From: Thereva unica
Taxonomy: Eukaryota > Arthropoda > Insecta > Diptera > Therevidae
Direction: 5' to 3'
DNA: 64,000 nt
Assembly: GCA_949987705.1 (NCBI GenBank)
Contig: OX465282.1
Coordinates: 39,644,039-39,708,038, forward strand
The notes under the pieces are model-generated. The model ran no database searches. It was given only the letters and a program-made list of their open reading frames with translations, and was not told where the DNA came from. Of the stretch, positions 22,291 to 34,676 are shown one piece after another (the stretch's first letter is position 1; each line of letters starts with the position of its first letter). A program made the position numbers and the translations under genes.

Positions 22291-23676
22291 GGAATCTCAA
22301 CTCGTAGTAGCCGAGAAAAACCCCGGTGGTGTCTCCCAGGTAGCCTCAGAGAGGAATACCAGCTGCCTATCTCTAGAGGGCTCAAGGTTGGAAAACAACC
22401 CCAACGATTATGAGACCAATTCAGGCAAATATAAAGTGCCGTTGGAGAAATCCATCCGCCTACCAAGCCGGTCTCAAATGGTGGTCCCCATTCCACTAAG
22501 GTTAGAGGAGGAAATGCTCTGTGAATCTTACGAGCCGAGCGAAGGGGTATTCCTCGCCAATGCCCTCTTACCCTCTGAAACAAGTACCGTGTCTGTTGGC
22601 TTTCTTAATGTTAACACCCAACCAGAAGTCCTGACGAGCCTAACTCCCACGCTCCCCCAACAGACTACACTACCAATCAACTTGCCCCCAACAACAACCC
22701 TAAGCCTCCAACGAATGCTAATGACAAATGTGAGTATCTTACAGGCTCTGAGCCAGCCGGTCTCAGGAACGCCAGTACCCCATCGTCATCTAACGCAAGG
22801 CTCCAGAGTATACCCAACAATGGCGCAATCCCGCACGGTATACCCAAGGGAAAACGGGCAAAAGTGAAGTTGGGAACGAAAGAAGAGGAAATCGATTTCC
22901 TACGCCATCTGAGATATATATTTCCGGACCATGAAGATCCGGACCTTGAGCGCGAAACGCGCCTCAAACAACTTGACGAGGAACTCAGCCTCGACCACCC
23001 TCAAATGGCCGAAGAGAAGCGGTCCATACGGGACCTATGTTACGAATATTCCAACATATTCCACTTAAAAGGGGACAAGCTCACCTACACGGAAGCTCTA
23101 CGAAATGAGATCCCCATGGTCTACGACCAACATATTAACCAAAAAATGTATAGATTTCCCGAGACGCAAAGGCAAGTCATAAACGACCAACTAAGAGAAA
23201 TGTTGGACAACGATATTGTTCAACCCAGTAAAAGTCAGTTGAACTTACCCCTACCAGTGTTCCCTAAACAACCGGGCCTCAATGGTGAGAAAAAACTGCT
23301 TAAGAATTATGTCCTCACAGGCCTGCTACTCTTCAAATGTTTCATTTATCTAGACGGTATCGTCATCTACATTAAAAACTTTGTGGACTACCACTGTAAA
23401 GTACGAAGAGCCTTTGAGCGATTGAGAAAAAATAATCTCAAATTACCCCCGGAAAAATGCCAATTCCTGCGAAAAGAAGAGGTTTATCAGGGTCACATAT
23501 GCTCTAGAAAAGGAGCCTTACTAGACCCCAGAAAAACGGAGCGCGTTCAAAACTTCCCAGCGCCCCGTGTAGTTAGGCAAATGCAGTTTTTCCTGGGCCT
23601 CTCTAATTACAAAAAATTCATGATTAATTTCTCCAAATTAGTCCGCCCTAGCAAATTTACTACGAAAAGGTATTAA
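22291..23676 (+). pseudogene. pol: Protease-RT linker and deleted RT of element A
   Basis: The frame continues in phase +2 to about 22640, then in phase +1 to 23676. It covers a linker, the RT N-terminus (NDIVQPSKSQLNLPLPVFPKQPG) and then, abruptly, the YLDG-containing end of the palm (CFIYLDGIVIY). Roughly a hundred residues between, including the first catalytic Asp block, are missing. The same gap is present in element B. YLDG replaces the catalytic YLDD. The frame runs through a connection-like region and ends in a frameshift. No active RT could be made. Confidence 0.8.
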
Positions 23677-24442
23677 ATTACCCGGGACCTCCAAATGCGA
23701 ACAAGCATTTCAGGCAATAAAGTCCTCTCTAGTCTCCCCCTCCACTACTCATACCCAGATTCATATGATCCATATGAACTCCAAACTAATCTCCTGTTCT
23801 CGTTACCTAACCCTGTAAATGACCGCAAGCGAGTTTGGACCCTTGCCAAATCTAACATGGGGGCGCACTCACACCCATTCCACAGCCGCCATCTCACTCA
23901 GCGGCACCCTACTACTGGTACTCATAGGGTATACATCCTACAAATTCATACCGTTACTAGCGGCCATGGCCCGCTCCACATGTGCCAGAAGGCCCCGAAA
24001 TGCATGTCCTTCGGAGGAGAGAACCGCCCCCGAGAACCTAACGTCCCCCAGCGAGGACCTGATACCACCCAAGCCTGCACAAACAACAGTATCAATAGAG
24101 ACAATACCTAGGCCTCTAAGTAGATCCCACACATTACCTAGGGCCTCTTCCACACAATTAGTACAACCAGGGCTTGGAACCCCAATAACCATAGGGTAAA
24201 TCGGACCGCCGTACCGCCATACACCACGCCTCATTATAGTGCGCTTTTACGCCTCACTCTGCCAACCCATCTTCATAAAAAAGGGTCTAAGAGATCGCCA
24301 GAAAAATCTCACTTGCGCTACGTCAATCAAACTCCCCCTAGTTCGCAAAACGAACCCAAAACATTCACACAAACTATCCAAACAGAGAATCGCTCTACTA
24401 ACTACGTTTCGTAGCGATTCTCTTATTCCAGGGGGGAAGGAA
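23677..24442 (+). pseudogene. env: Env-like tail and polypurine tract of element A
   Basis: After a large deletion removing RNase H, integrase and most of env, a frame at 23819-24199 reads a hydrophobic span (SLSGTLLLVLIGYTSYKFIPLL) followed by a basic and Pro/Ser-rich tail. This is what an errantivirus Env transmembrane end would look like. The polypurine tract AGGGGGGAAGGAA directly precedes the LTR at 24443. Confidence 0.5.
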
Positions 24443-25586
24443 TGTTACATACAGAATTTCTAAGGGTCTCGGTGAGAAACGAGACCCTTAGACAAATTCT
24501 CTTATCCCTTCATACAGGGAGCCTTTTACATCAAATTCGCAATGAATTTGATGCAATATGAGTTCCCTGTGAACAACAAGTCCTAAACGGAAAATAATTA
24601 TCTAATTTCCATTTTCAAATGTACAAAATTCCTTAACGGACAAATCTTCAACGTACAAAAATCCATTTCAACAAATGTAACATTCTTAGACGCAACCTGA
24701 TCGCGTTTATTTTTCACAAGCTTTTCTGGCCATTAAAAAAAACAAAAAAGACATCCACGGGAGGAACGTAACCTTACCCACCCGATCTAGCGCAATTTGC
24801 AATGCGCCGCGTGAGAAACGCGCGGTAAGCAAGTTGCGCAGGTGGGAAAAGTTCAAGGGCGCGTTTCTCCCAGCATGGTCAAATTTTCCTTGCCACCACC
24901 GGCGGGTGGCGATTTTAATTAATAGAGTGTTTTTTGAACTACCATCCGCGGCGGGCGCGTCCCCGAATTATGAAAATTTTTATAATCAAAAAGTTCTAAG
25001 TCAGAGTGTTGTTTTAACGGTCTAGCGCGGCGGGCGCGTCGCCGCTATTATTAAAAAAGTTTTCCCTGAACTACGATCCGTGGCGGGCGGACAAAAAGAG
25101 TTAATTATTAATTAATAAAAATAATTTAAAAAACGCGGTCGGTGGTGGACACGCTGGCACCGTGGCGGTTGCTTCGGCACCGTGGCGGCTGCCAGTAGTT
25201 TTTAAGTTAAAAAACAGATAAAAAAATTTAAAATTAATTAATAAAAGTAAAAAATAATTTTTTTTGCTGTGACTAGTAAATATAAAAAACATTGTGACTA
25301 GTGAATATAAGAAACAAAAAAAAATTAAATAATGATAAATTGAAATATGTATCTATTTTGTTGTTTGTGAAAGCTAAGAGAAAATAAAATAAAATTGTGT
25401 TCAAAAATAATTATTGTGAGTGATGTTTTTTTATAACAATTGTGAAATCATTCAGTAAGAATGATATACATATGAAAGTTTACACAACACAAAAAATAAG
25501 AAAAAGAGTGTTGTTTTTTAATACAACAATTGTTTTTTACTTTTCGTCGCTTTTCTTAAAAAGAGTGTTGTTAATTTTATACAACA
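24443..25586 (+). repeat. 3' LTR of element A
   Basis: 1,144 bp, starts TGTTACATAC and ends TATACAACA. The target duplicate CAAC follows at 25587-25590 and then BEL protease coding sequence in the frame left at 3559. Confidence 0.92.
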
Positions 25587-25590
25587 CAAC

Positions 25591-27702
25591 GGACCATGCA
25601 CTGAGATGCTTCCTACAGCAGTCATCCATGCATCCACAAAAAGTGGTCAGGTCATCGCATTAAGAGCACTGATAGACCAAGGCTCTCAAGGCTCTTTCAT
25701 AACTGAAGACGCAGTACAGAGACTGGGATTGCCAAAATTAGAAACTAATAGAGTCTTGACTGTAGTTGGACAAGTAAAATTGGGAACCATCCGCACTTGT
25801 GTAGAATTAACAATAAAACCAAGATTCGCTTCAAAGTTCGAGCTTGTAACCACGGCACTTATACTCAAGAAGTTAACTAGAGTTTTACCATCAGAGAAAG
25901 TAACACCAACGGTATGGGAGCATACACGAAACTTAAGACTAGCAGATCCTCATTTCGACACACCAGGACGAATCGATGTAATCCTTGGAGTTGGAGTTCT
26001 AGGAAAGATCATGATGAAGAAAGTTCTACTCGGATCCGAAGGGTCTCCAATTGCACAAAAGACGAAACTGGGTTGGATTCTATCTGGTGAAATTAAAACA
26101 AATAGTAAAAGCAATACAGGATTACACTGCATGATATCAGAAATAGATATCAACAAGGACCTTCGCAAATTTTGGGAGGTGGAGGAACTCCATCGCGAGC
26201 CAATCATGACAAGCGAGGAGATTGCCTGTGAAACACACTTCAGAACGACACATAAGCGAAACTCTGACGGTCGATATACAGTCAGAATTCCATTTCGAGA
26301 AAATCCTGACGAAGCTGAAAACCTGCACCGTACAAGAGAACTAGCCCTCGTACGACTATTCCAAATGGAACGGAAATTTAAAAATAACCACACATTTGAG
26401 GTCATGTATAAGGACTTCATGAACGAATACCTACGTCTAGGACACATGGTACCAACTGAGGATACTCTGCAGGGGACATATTACTTGCCACACCACGCCG
26501 TACTAAAGCAAGACAGCACTACGACAAAACTAAGAGTTGTATTTGATGCCTCAGCCAAACGGACTAATACGAAAAGCTTAAATGAACTCATGATGGTCGG
26601 CCCACAAATACAACAGAAATTACTGTCAATCTTGCTTAGATGGAGGAAACACAAGGTCGTATTTACCGCAGATATCGAAAAGATGTACCGCCAGATCAGA
26701 ATCGATGTTCGAGATCAAGGCTACCAACGAATACTGTGGAGAGAATCGCCCAAAGACCCAATTCGTGAATACAAGTTAACAACCGTCACTTACGGAACCG
26801 CATCAGCGCCATATCTAGCAATCCGAACTCTTCAGCAGCTGGCCAAGGATGACGAAAGCAAATATCCTAGAGCATCTCATATAATACTACATGATACATA
26901 CGTTGATGATGTGGTATCTGGAGGAAACTCACTAGAAGAAGCAGCTATTGCAAGCGATCAATTGATCAAACTGCTTGACGGTGGTGGTTTTAAGTTAAGA
27001 AAGTGGTCAAGTAATAACAGAAACTTGATGAAGCACATACCATGGGATTTGCGAGAAGCCGCAACTGATCGTGACTTCGATCAAGAAAAGACAATTAAAG
27101 CGTTGGGATTATACTGGAACCCAACCACAGACAAATTCAGGATTCAAATCACCATACACCCAGAGCGTGCAGCAACAAAGCGCAATATACTATCCGAGGC
27201 TGCAAAAATCTTTGATCCAATCGGACTTATCTCTCCAGTAACCATCAAAATTAAACTTTTGCTACAAGATATTTGGATCCAGAAATCCTCCTGGGACGAA
27301 GCGCTACCACAGCACATAGTGCAGATATGGAGCAGAATACTGAACGAATTACCAGCTCTGCCACGAATCGAAATTCCTAGGTGGGTCGGATACATAGGAA
27401 GAATTGGCGTATGTGAGCTACATGGCTTCTCAGATGCATCTGAGAGAGCATATAGTGCAGCCGTCTACATTCGAATCATACAAGGTGGAACGGTCTCATC
27501 AAATCTACTCACTGCCAAAACGAAGGTTGCCCCACTAGAATCCAAGTTTTCACTGCCACGACTGGAACTATGCGGTGCAACACTGCTAGCGAATCTACTA
27601 AAGGAGGTTAGAGACAGCCTAGAAATCGAAAATATTCCATACTTCGCATGGACAGACTCCACAATTGTTCTTGCTTGGATACGGGAAGACCCACATAAAT
27701 AG
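25591..27702 (+). pseudogene. pol: BEL/Pao protease, reverse transcriptase and RNase H, ends in nonsense codon
   Basis: Residues from the BEL frame, with ATG 25606 as first Met: protease with LRALIDQGSQGSFITEDA (about residues 20-40) and GVGVLGKIM; RT with RVVFDASAK, FTADIEKMYRQI and the catalytic YVDD at residues 432-435; and RNase H beginning HGFSDASERAYSAAVY with ESKFSLPRLELCGATL. At 27700-27702 a TAG interrupts WIREDPHK-stop-KTFVGNRV. Family members usually have Trp there, so a TGG to TAG change is likely. The frame continues directly into integrase. Confidence 0.85.
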
Positions 27703-30126
27703 AAAACATTCGTAGGAAACAGAGTAGCTGAAATTCAAGCACAGACCGATAGCAGCAAATGGTTTCATGTGAAGTCACAAGAAAATCCTGCAGATGTGGC
27801 ATCACGAGGGATTTATCCTGCCCTCCTGAACGACTACAAGATCTGGTGGGAGGGACCACATTGGCTAAAGGAACAGAAAATTGAATTCCCGTCAACGAAA
27901 CTACCACAAACGGACTTAGAAGAAAAACATATAACGGTAGCCACGATAACTACAGACAGCGAAAATATCTTAGAGACACTAATGAAGAATCACTCATCTC
28001 TAAGTAAACTTCAACGTATAATAGCATACTGTACTCGCTTCGTCACAAACTTGAAAACTCAAAGAGCATTAAGAATTATCGCTCCATTAACAATCAAAGA
28101 AATTTATGCTGCTCTACTATTGGTGATAAAGGTTACCCAAGAATCACATTTTAAGGATGATATAACGAAACTGTTAAAGAAGAAGGAACTTCCTAAGCAA
28201 AGTCGAATACTAAGTCTTACTCCAGTCATCGATAAGGATGGAATCCTCAGGGTTGGAGGTCGTCTAGAAAACGCACAGTTATCATACGATGGAAAACACC
28301 CAATAATATTACCATACAAGAGCGAGCTGACTGCTCTCATAATCAACAAAGCACACAAGGATACGCTTCACGGAGGAAATTCATTAACCCACCAGGTGAT
28401 AAGACAAAGATTTTGGATTCTCAATGGACCCAAGGCAGTAAAGGGCCACATTCATAAATGTGTCATTTGTCATCGTTATAAAGCACAAATGTCACAACAA
28501 ATGATGGGCATGCTACCAAAAGCCAGGGTCATTACCAGTCCACCATTCACACATTCTGGAGTTGATTATGCTGGACCCTTTGATTTATTATTGGACAGGG
28601 CTAGAGATCAGAAAACACGCAAGGGCTACATCGCAATCTTCATCTGTCTCGCTACAAAGGCGATACACATAGAGATAGTCACCGAACTAACTTCTGCTGC
28701 ATTCATTGCCGCCTTCAGACGTTTTACAGGCAGACGAGGACCAATAGCTCACCTTTACAGTGATAACGCCACAAACTTCGTTGGGGCGAGTAAGGTAATC
28801 ACTGACCTTCATAAACAACAGTCCTACAAATCCGATGTCAACCAAGCCTTACAAGAAACCGGAACTCAATGGCACTTCATTCCACCATCATCTCCACATT
28901 TTGGAGGCTTATGGGAGGCTGGTGTTAAATCAATCAAGCATCATATGCGAAGAGTAGTAGGAGAAGCGAGACTGACATATGAGGAAATGTATACGTTGAT
29001 GACGCAAATTGAAGCATGTTTAAACTCACGTCCGCTATGCCCACTAACTGAAGATCCAGAAAGCTTAGATGCCCTCACGCCAGGTCACTTTCTCACTGGT
29101 TCACCACTACTCACTGTTCCGGATCGAAATCAATTGGATGACAGGCCAAGCTTGCTGACGAGGTGGGATCGTGTTCAACGAATGCACCAAGAATTTTGGA
29201 GGAAATGGTCCATTGAATACATTGGACGTCTTCAGTTCCGACCCAAATGGACCAAGGAAAATCCCTCTATAACAGAAGGGAATCTCGTTCTCATTAAAGA
29301 TGAACAGCTTCCACCATCCCGCTGGGCGTTGGGTCGAGTGATAGAGATACATCCAGGTGCAAATGGACTAACGAGAGTCGTGACGTTACAGACTAAAAAT
29401 GGCAAAATGCGCAGGCCGATAACCAAGCTCTCATTGCTTCCAGTAAGCGATAACAAGAAGGAAGCAAATGTTGATGTGGAAGTCGCAACATCGCCTATCG
29501 AGCAAGATGACAACGAGACCAACGAACCACATAACAATGATATGAAAACTACACGAACAGGGAAGCAAGATACACGAAAACGATCAAGCCAAGAGCCCCT
29601 AACACAAGACTACAAAAAGCAGCCCAAACGCAACGAAAGAACGTCTACATCAGCTCCCGCAAGAACTTTCAACACAAACAGTATCGCGTACTTGATGATT
29701 TTGGCGGTATTCTTCCTCATAGTCGGTGGGGAGGATGCACGGTCGCCGTACAACATAACAAGATTCAAAAACCAAGAAGGGATCTACTTCGATGACGTAG
29801 GACAGCTGAATTTATACACAAGCGAATGGAACCTACTGGTCTATTACGACCTCTCCACTTATTGGAAGGAATTCAGCGGCCTTAAAATATCCGTAAGAAG
29901 ACTCTCAGAACTATGCAATGGGACGATAAAGCAAGATACATCTCAACAGTTATGTAGTGCCACAATTAGACAACTACACCACCACATTCTGGAATCAGAA
30001 CATATAAACGAAGTTCTCTATCAGCAAAATGAGAAGACAACGACTCGAAGTAAGAGAGCTCCATTAGAAATAGTTGGAACTATAGCAAATAAATTATTCG
30101 GAATTCTTGACCAGGAATACGCTTGA
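27703..30126 (+). pseudogene. pol-env: BEL/Pao integrase fused in frame to env N-terminus
   Basis: This continues the pol frame past the TAG. It has SQENPADVASRG, an integrase zinc region (HGGNSLTHQVIRQRFW ... CVICHRYKAQ), and a catalytic core with GVDYAGPF, YSDNATNF and the Glu of FGGLWEAGVKSIK. A Pao C-terminal domain (KWSIEYIGRLQFRPKW ... VLIKDEQLPPSRW) follows. Without a stop it then runs through a Lys/Arg-rich linker into a signal-anchor-like stretch (SIAYLMILAVFFLIVGG) and the Env surface part with a furin-type RSKR at 30046-30057. A TGA at 30124-30126 breaks env just after the fusion-peptide region. The pol-env fusion matches roo-type organisation. Confidence 0.82.
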
Positions 30127-30715
30127 AACCTTGAAGAACAAATCAGTGGTATAAACGAAAACGAAACACTTCTTCGCGAACTCTTGAGAAATCAAACTAC
30201 AATTATAGAGAGTTCTCTAAATGTCTTCAAGAAGAATCACGACACTATACAGAATCAGTTCCACACAGTCGAACATCATTTCGAAGCAATTACCAACGCT
30301 ATGAATGATTCCCAACAAACGCTCATGGTATCTCAAACATTCACTTCTGCTGCCATTCTGATTACGCTAAACATAATAAGCTTCCAGCAGATACAAAGAA
30401 ACATCCTATCGATTGTAACAGATACCAAACACGGACGTCTCAACACATTACTGTTAACACCATCGCAGCTCACCGAACAGATCAAATTCATCCGAGAGCA
30501 CCTACCGCAGGACGTAAGACTGCCTGGAGAAGGCGGATCATCCTCGCTATTAGAAACATACAACATTATGCATGTGCGAATGAGAATAACGGAAACAAGG
30601 GTTTTGTTTGACATTCGAATTCCATTGTTAAAATCGGAATCGTATGGTTTATATAAATTAATACCGATTCCTGTACATCGCTCGGACAAATTTTTATCTA
30701 TCCAGTTGTCAACTA
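30127..30715 (+). pseudogene. env: BEL env middle part, interrupted by element B
   Basis: Same frame as upstream after the TGA. It encodes heptad-rich helices with sequons (ETLLRELLRNQTTIIESSLN) and a VTDTKHGRLNTLLLTPSQL block strikingly like MTDAKHGKVHPAIITPSQI in the Env of element C. Coding is cut at 30715 by the LTR of element B and resumes at 40775. In an intact protein this would be the membrane-fusion stalk. Confidence 0.8.
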
Positions 30716-32278
30716 TGTTATGTTAAAGAAAATCCTAGAAGGGAAAATTTATTAAATTATCCAAAAAATATAAATTTTCCATAAGTTTCACATTTAAATT
30801 TTAAAGGAAACGGCCCAGACAAAATTTGAACCACCCCAAGATAATTTTCATTGAAAAACTTCGCTGATATTTCACACATTTGAAAAACATTAAAAACCAA
30901 AGCAAAGCGAAAAATCCGCCGGTATCCGCATGGGAATCGGGTTATCAAACCTTCTAAGGGGCTAGTTTTTTCTTCTTTCATATATCTAAAGGCATAGACA
31001 CCCACGGGGCGAACGTAACCTGACCCACCCGAAGATAACCTAGCGCAACTTGCCGTGTGAGAAGCGCACGGTAAGTGAATTGCGCAGGTGGAACTAAAAG
31101 TTCAAGGGCGCGTTCCCCAGAGGTGGACAATTTTCCTGCCCACCACCGGCGGGTGGAAATTTTAATTTGTTGAGTGTTGTCATAACCGCGGACACCGGCG
31201 GGTGGATTTTAAAAAATAGAGTGTTGTTATAACCGCGGACACCAGCGGGTGTATCTTAAAAAAAAAGAGATTCTCGGTTCTCGGCGGCGGGTCGTCGGCT
31301 CGATAAAAATAAATTTATATACATAAGTATAAATAAAAAAATAAAAAGTGTGTGAAAGTTTAATTTTCTTTAATAATTAAGTTTTTTGGGTATTAATCGT
31401 TTTTTTGGTATCACTACTACGATATTAGTTTTTGTTTATATTATTGTGCAAAACATTTGTAAGTTTATATATAAAATATAAACAGAAATTCCAACTTACT
31501 CCCAAAAACAGTGTCAATAGTTAATAGTGCTAAAAACTAATAATAAAAAACAAGAAAAAGAAAAAATAAATAAACTCAACTCGTGTTTGTTTTTAATATA
31601 CATGTGAGATAGTCATGATATACGACTATTAGTTATATATAACGAACGATAACAATTAATTACTTAACAATTGGCGCAGCCGGTAGGATCTGGGTGCGCT
31701 AACTAAAAAGACGTTAATACTGCTGGTCAAGGCTCCTTTGACCTCCAACCCAAGGCTGAGCCTGACTTGGGGGCAGTGTTAGCGTCTACAGCTACAGTGC
31801 GTAAAATATCCCAGATCCTCCAAAGAATCAACGCTCGGGGTGATCAACAAGTGCCTCTGCTCCAGGTGAGCAAGCATTCACCCCCAAATAATTTCATCGC
31901 GGGACTTTTAGTGGGCTTCATCCCTGCCCAGGAGATGCCTTATGTCAGAGGGCCAACAAGGGGACAACATCATCAAAAAATCCCCCACCGAGGGACAAAT
32001 ACATCACAGGTCCTTCAGCCCTACCAGGACCCACCGACACCTCGGTAGACCAGGATATTCAACAAGGGATGCACCCAACAACATCAGCGTCTACTTCAGT
32101 TCCTCCAGACTAGAAGGCTTTGTCCACACCACAACACTATCGGCTACCCTAGTTACGAACGCTAGTTTACTGTATGTAATAACTTAATACTTTAAAAACA
32201 GATATACATATTAGTTATAGTTAGAAAAGTAGTTTTAGATAAGCTCTTAGTTCGTGTTTCTTTTATTTAAAAAAAAAC
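30610..32278 (+). repeat. Tandem duplication unit, copy 1 (BEL env piece, LTR B, leader)
   Basis: A 1,669-bp unit made of the last 106 bp of BEL env before the insertion, the 954-bp LTR and about 609 bp of leader. It is repeated head-to-tail at 32279-33947. The junction shows only GA as microhomology. Copy 1 differs from copy 2 mainly in a cluster of changes near the LTR 3' end (31643-31665) and at one site in the leader (near 31947). Confidence 0.9.
30716..31669 (+). repeat. 5' LTR of element B, copy 1
   Basis: Starts TGTTATGTTAAAG and ends TTAACA. It contains two or three units of about 60 bp carrying ACCGGCGGGTGG and CCGCGGACACC in an AT-rich background (31140-31260). The PBS-like TGGCGCAGCCGGTAGGATC follows at 31672. 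Confidence 0.9.
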
Positions 32279-32384
32279 GACATTCGAATTCCATTGTTAA
32301 AATCGGAATCGTATGGTTTATATAAATTAATACCGATTCCTGTACATCGCTCGGACAAATTTTTATCTATCCAGTTGTCAACTA

Positions 32385-33338
32385 TGTTATGTTAAAGAAA
32401 ATCCTAGAAGGGAAAATTTATTAAATTATCCAAAAAATATAAATTTTCCATAAGTTTCACATTTAAATTTTAAAGGAAACGGCCCAGACAAAATTTGAAC
32501 CACCCCAAGATAATTTTCATTGAAAAACTTCGCTGATATTTCACACATTTGAAAAACATTAAAAACCAAAGCAAAGCGAAAAATCCGCCGGTATCCGCAT
32601 GGGAATCGGGTTATCAAACCTTCTAAGGGGCTAGTTTTTTCTTCTTTCATATATCTAAAGGCATAGACACCCACGGGGCGAACGTAACCTGACCCACCCG
32701 AAGATAACCTAGCGCAACTTGCCGTGTGAGAAGCGCACGGTAAGTGAATTGCGCAGGTGGAACTAAAAGTTCAAGGGCGCGTTCCCCAGAGGTGGACAAT
32801 TTTCCTGCCCACCACCGGCGGGTGGAAATTTTAATTTGTTGAGTGTTGTCATAACCGCGGACACCGGCGGGTGGATTTTAAAAAATAGAGTGTTGTTATA
32901 ACCGCGGACACCAGCGGGTGTATCTTAAAAAAAAAGAGATTCTCGGTTCTCGGCGGCGGGTCGTCGGCTCGATAAAAATAAATTTATATACATAAGTATA
33001 AATAAAAAAATAAAAAGTGTGTGAAAGTTTAATTTTCTTTAATAATTAAGTTTTTTGGGTATTAATCGTTTTTTTGGTATCACTACTACGATATTAGTTT
33101 TTGTTTATATTATTGTGCAAAACATTTGTAAGTTTATATATAAAATATAAACAGAAATTCCAACTTACTCCCAAAAACAGTGTCAATAGTTAATAGTGCT
33201 AAAAACTAATAATAAAAAACAAGAAAAAGAAAAAATAAATAAACTCAACTCGTGTTTGTTTTTAATATACATGTGAGATAGTCATGATATACGACTATTA
33301 GTTATATATAACAAATGCTAACAATTAATTACATAACA
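32385..33338 (+). repeat. 5' LTR of element B, copy 2
   Basis: 954 bp, nearly the same as copy 1, ending CATAACA. It is followed two bases later by the serine-tRNA-type primer site at 33341-33359. Confidence 0.9.
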
Positions 33339-33340
33339 AT

Positions 33341-33359
33341 TGGCGCAGCCGGTAGGATC
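33341..33359 (+). promoter_or_regulatory. Primer binding site of element B
   Basis: TGGCGCAGCCGGTAGGATC, identical to that of element A and complementary to a tRNA-Ser 3' end. A second copy lies at 31672-31690 in the duplicated unit. Confidence 0.75.
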
Positions 33360-33947
33360 TGGGTGCGCTAACTAAAAAGACGTTAATACTGCTGGTCAAG
33401 GCTCCTTTGACCTCCAACCCAAGGCTGAGCCTGACTTGGGGGCAGTGTTAGCGTCTACAGCTACAGTGCGTAAAATATCCCAGATCCTCCAAAGAATCAA
33501 CGCTCGGGGTGATCAACAAGTGCCTCTGCTCCAGGTGAGCAAGCATTCACCCCCAAATAATTTCATCGCGGGACTTTTAGTGGGCTTCATCCCTGCCCAG
33601 GAGATGCCTTATGTCCGAGGGCCAACAAGGGGACAACATCATCAAAAAATCCCCCACCGAGGGACAAATACATCACAGGTCCTTCAGCCCTACCAGGACC
33701 CACCGACACCTCGGTAGACCAGGATATTCAACAAGGGATGCACCCAACAACATCAGCGTCTACTTCAGTTCCTCCAGACTAGAAGGCTTTGTCCACACCA
33801 CAACACTATCGGCTACCCTAGTTACGAACGCTAGTTTACTGTATGTAATAACTTAATACTTTAAAAACAGATATACATATTAGTTATAGTTAGAAAAGTA
33901 GTTTTAGATAAGCTCTTAGTTCGTGTTTCTTTTATTTAAAAAAAAAC

Positions 33948-34676
33948 GAGTGCCAACATCATTCGAAATTTAATTAAAGAAAAGAAAAAGGCCAGAATTA
34001 GCTTACAAAATAAATTGATCACTTACATATGTATGAATAGCTTAAACAAGTAGTACAACTTTTTATTTTAGATAAAATAAAAAAAAATATTATGTTTTAA
34101 AATAGAATACGCGAGAATTTAACAAACAAAGTAAAGTAAATGAGTATTTAGACGTACATATTTAAATTCAAATACATACGATATAAAAGACCAATATTTT
34201 CATATTTTCTGTTAAACAATCAATATTTTCTCTATTATGATTTAATTCTATTCAGAAATCTTCGAATTGTTATCCCATTCAATTATTATAGTTTTTGACA
34301 AAAGCATTAGTTTAAACGTAACTTTTGGAAAAAATATTAAAAAAAAAAACGGAAAAAATAGCAAAAACGAAAATTTGATAAAACAAAAAAAACATTTTCT
34401 CTTGTTTTTTCTTATATGAAAAAAATTTTTTTTTTGAAATTAATATTGAACGTTTGAACTTAGGTATAATATCTATATATAAATACAATAATACATATAT
34501 TACACACAAGAATAAAAAAAAGTAGTACTAATATAAAAACACACCCGCCGACACCACTCACCCCGACGAACCCGTCCACTTTCTACATACATATATGTCT
34601 TGGCAGAATTATTCTAGACTCAAAACAAGAGTCGAATTCCAATCCCTAAATACCAAATAGAAAACAAGCAACAGCC
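33948..34676 (+). other. AT-rich leader of element B before gag
   Basis: No gene seen. Poly-A and poly-T rich, it lacks the TATATAAACA array found at the same place in element A. It ends with CAAGCAACAGCC just before the gag ATG, a context nearly identical in element A. Confidence 0.5.

Larger units (their letters stand above)
3560..25586 (+). mobile_element. Ty3/gypsy element A, defective, host of element C
   Basis: It is bounded by LTRs of 1,142 and 1,144 bp and by the duplicated target CAAC (3556-3559 and 25587-25590). Internal parts are a serine-tRNA-type primer site, a long AT-rich leader, gag with three CCHC knuckles fused to protease, an RT with a large internal deletion, and an env-like tail. 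Element C (6267-19404) sits in the leader. Integrase and most of RT and RNase H are missing and gag-pol carries at least three frameshifts, so it must have been moved in trans or have decayed after insertion. The LTRs differ by a 2-bp indel and a few substitutions, so the insertion is older than that of element C. Confidence 0.85.
32279..33947 (+). repeat. Tandem duplication unit, copy 2
   Basis: Second copy of the 1,669-bp unit. Its LTR (32385-33338) matches the 3' LTR (39817-40770) at the cluster where copy 1 differs, so copy 2 is the LTR most like the 3' LTR. Its leader continues without a break into the gag leader at 33948. Confidence 0.9.

Noticed and set aside
30757..31005. 82-codon minus-strand ORF repeated at 32426 and 39858
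   Set aside because: Present only because the element B LTR occurs three times; no domain seen.
31767..32187. Short plus-strand ORFs in the element B leader, also at 33436-33856
   Set aside because: Leader sequence duplicated with the 1,669-bp unit; the related leader of element A does not keep these frames.
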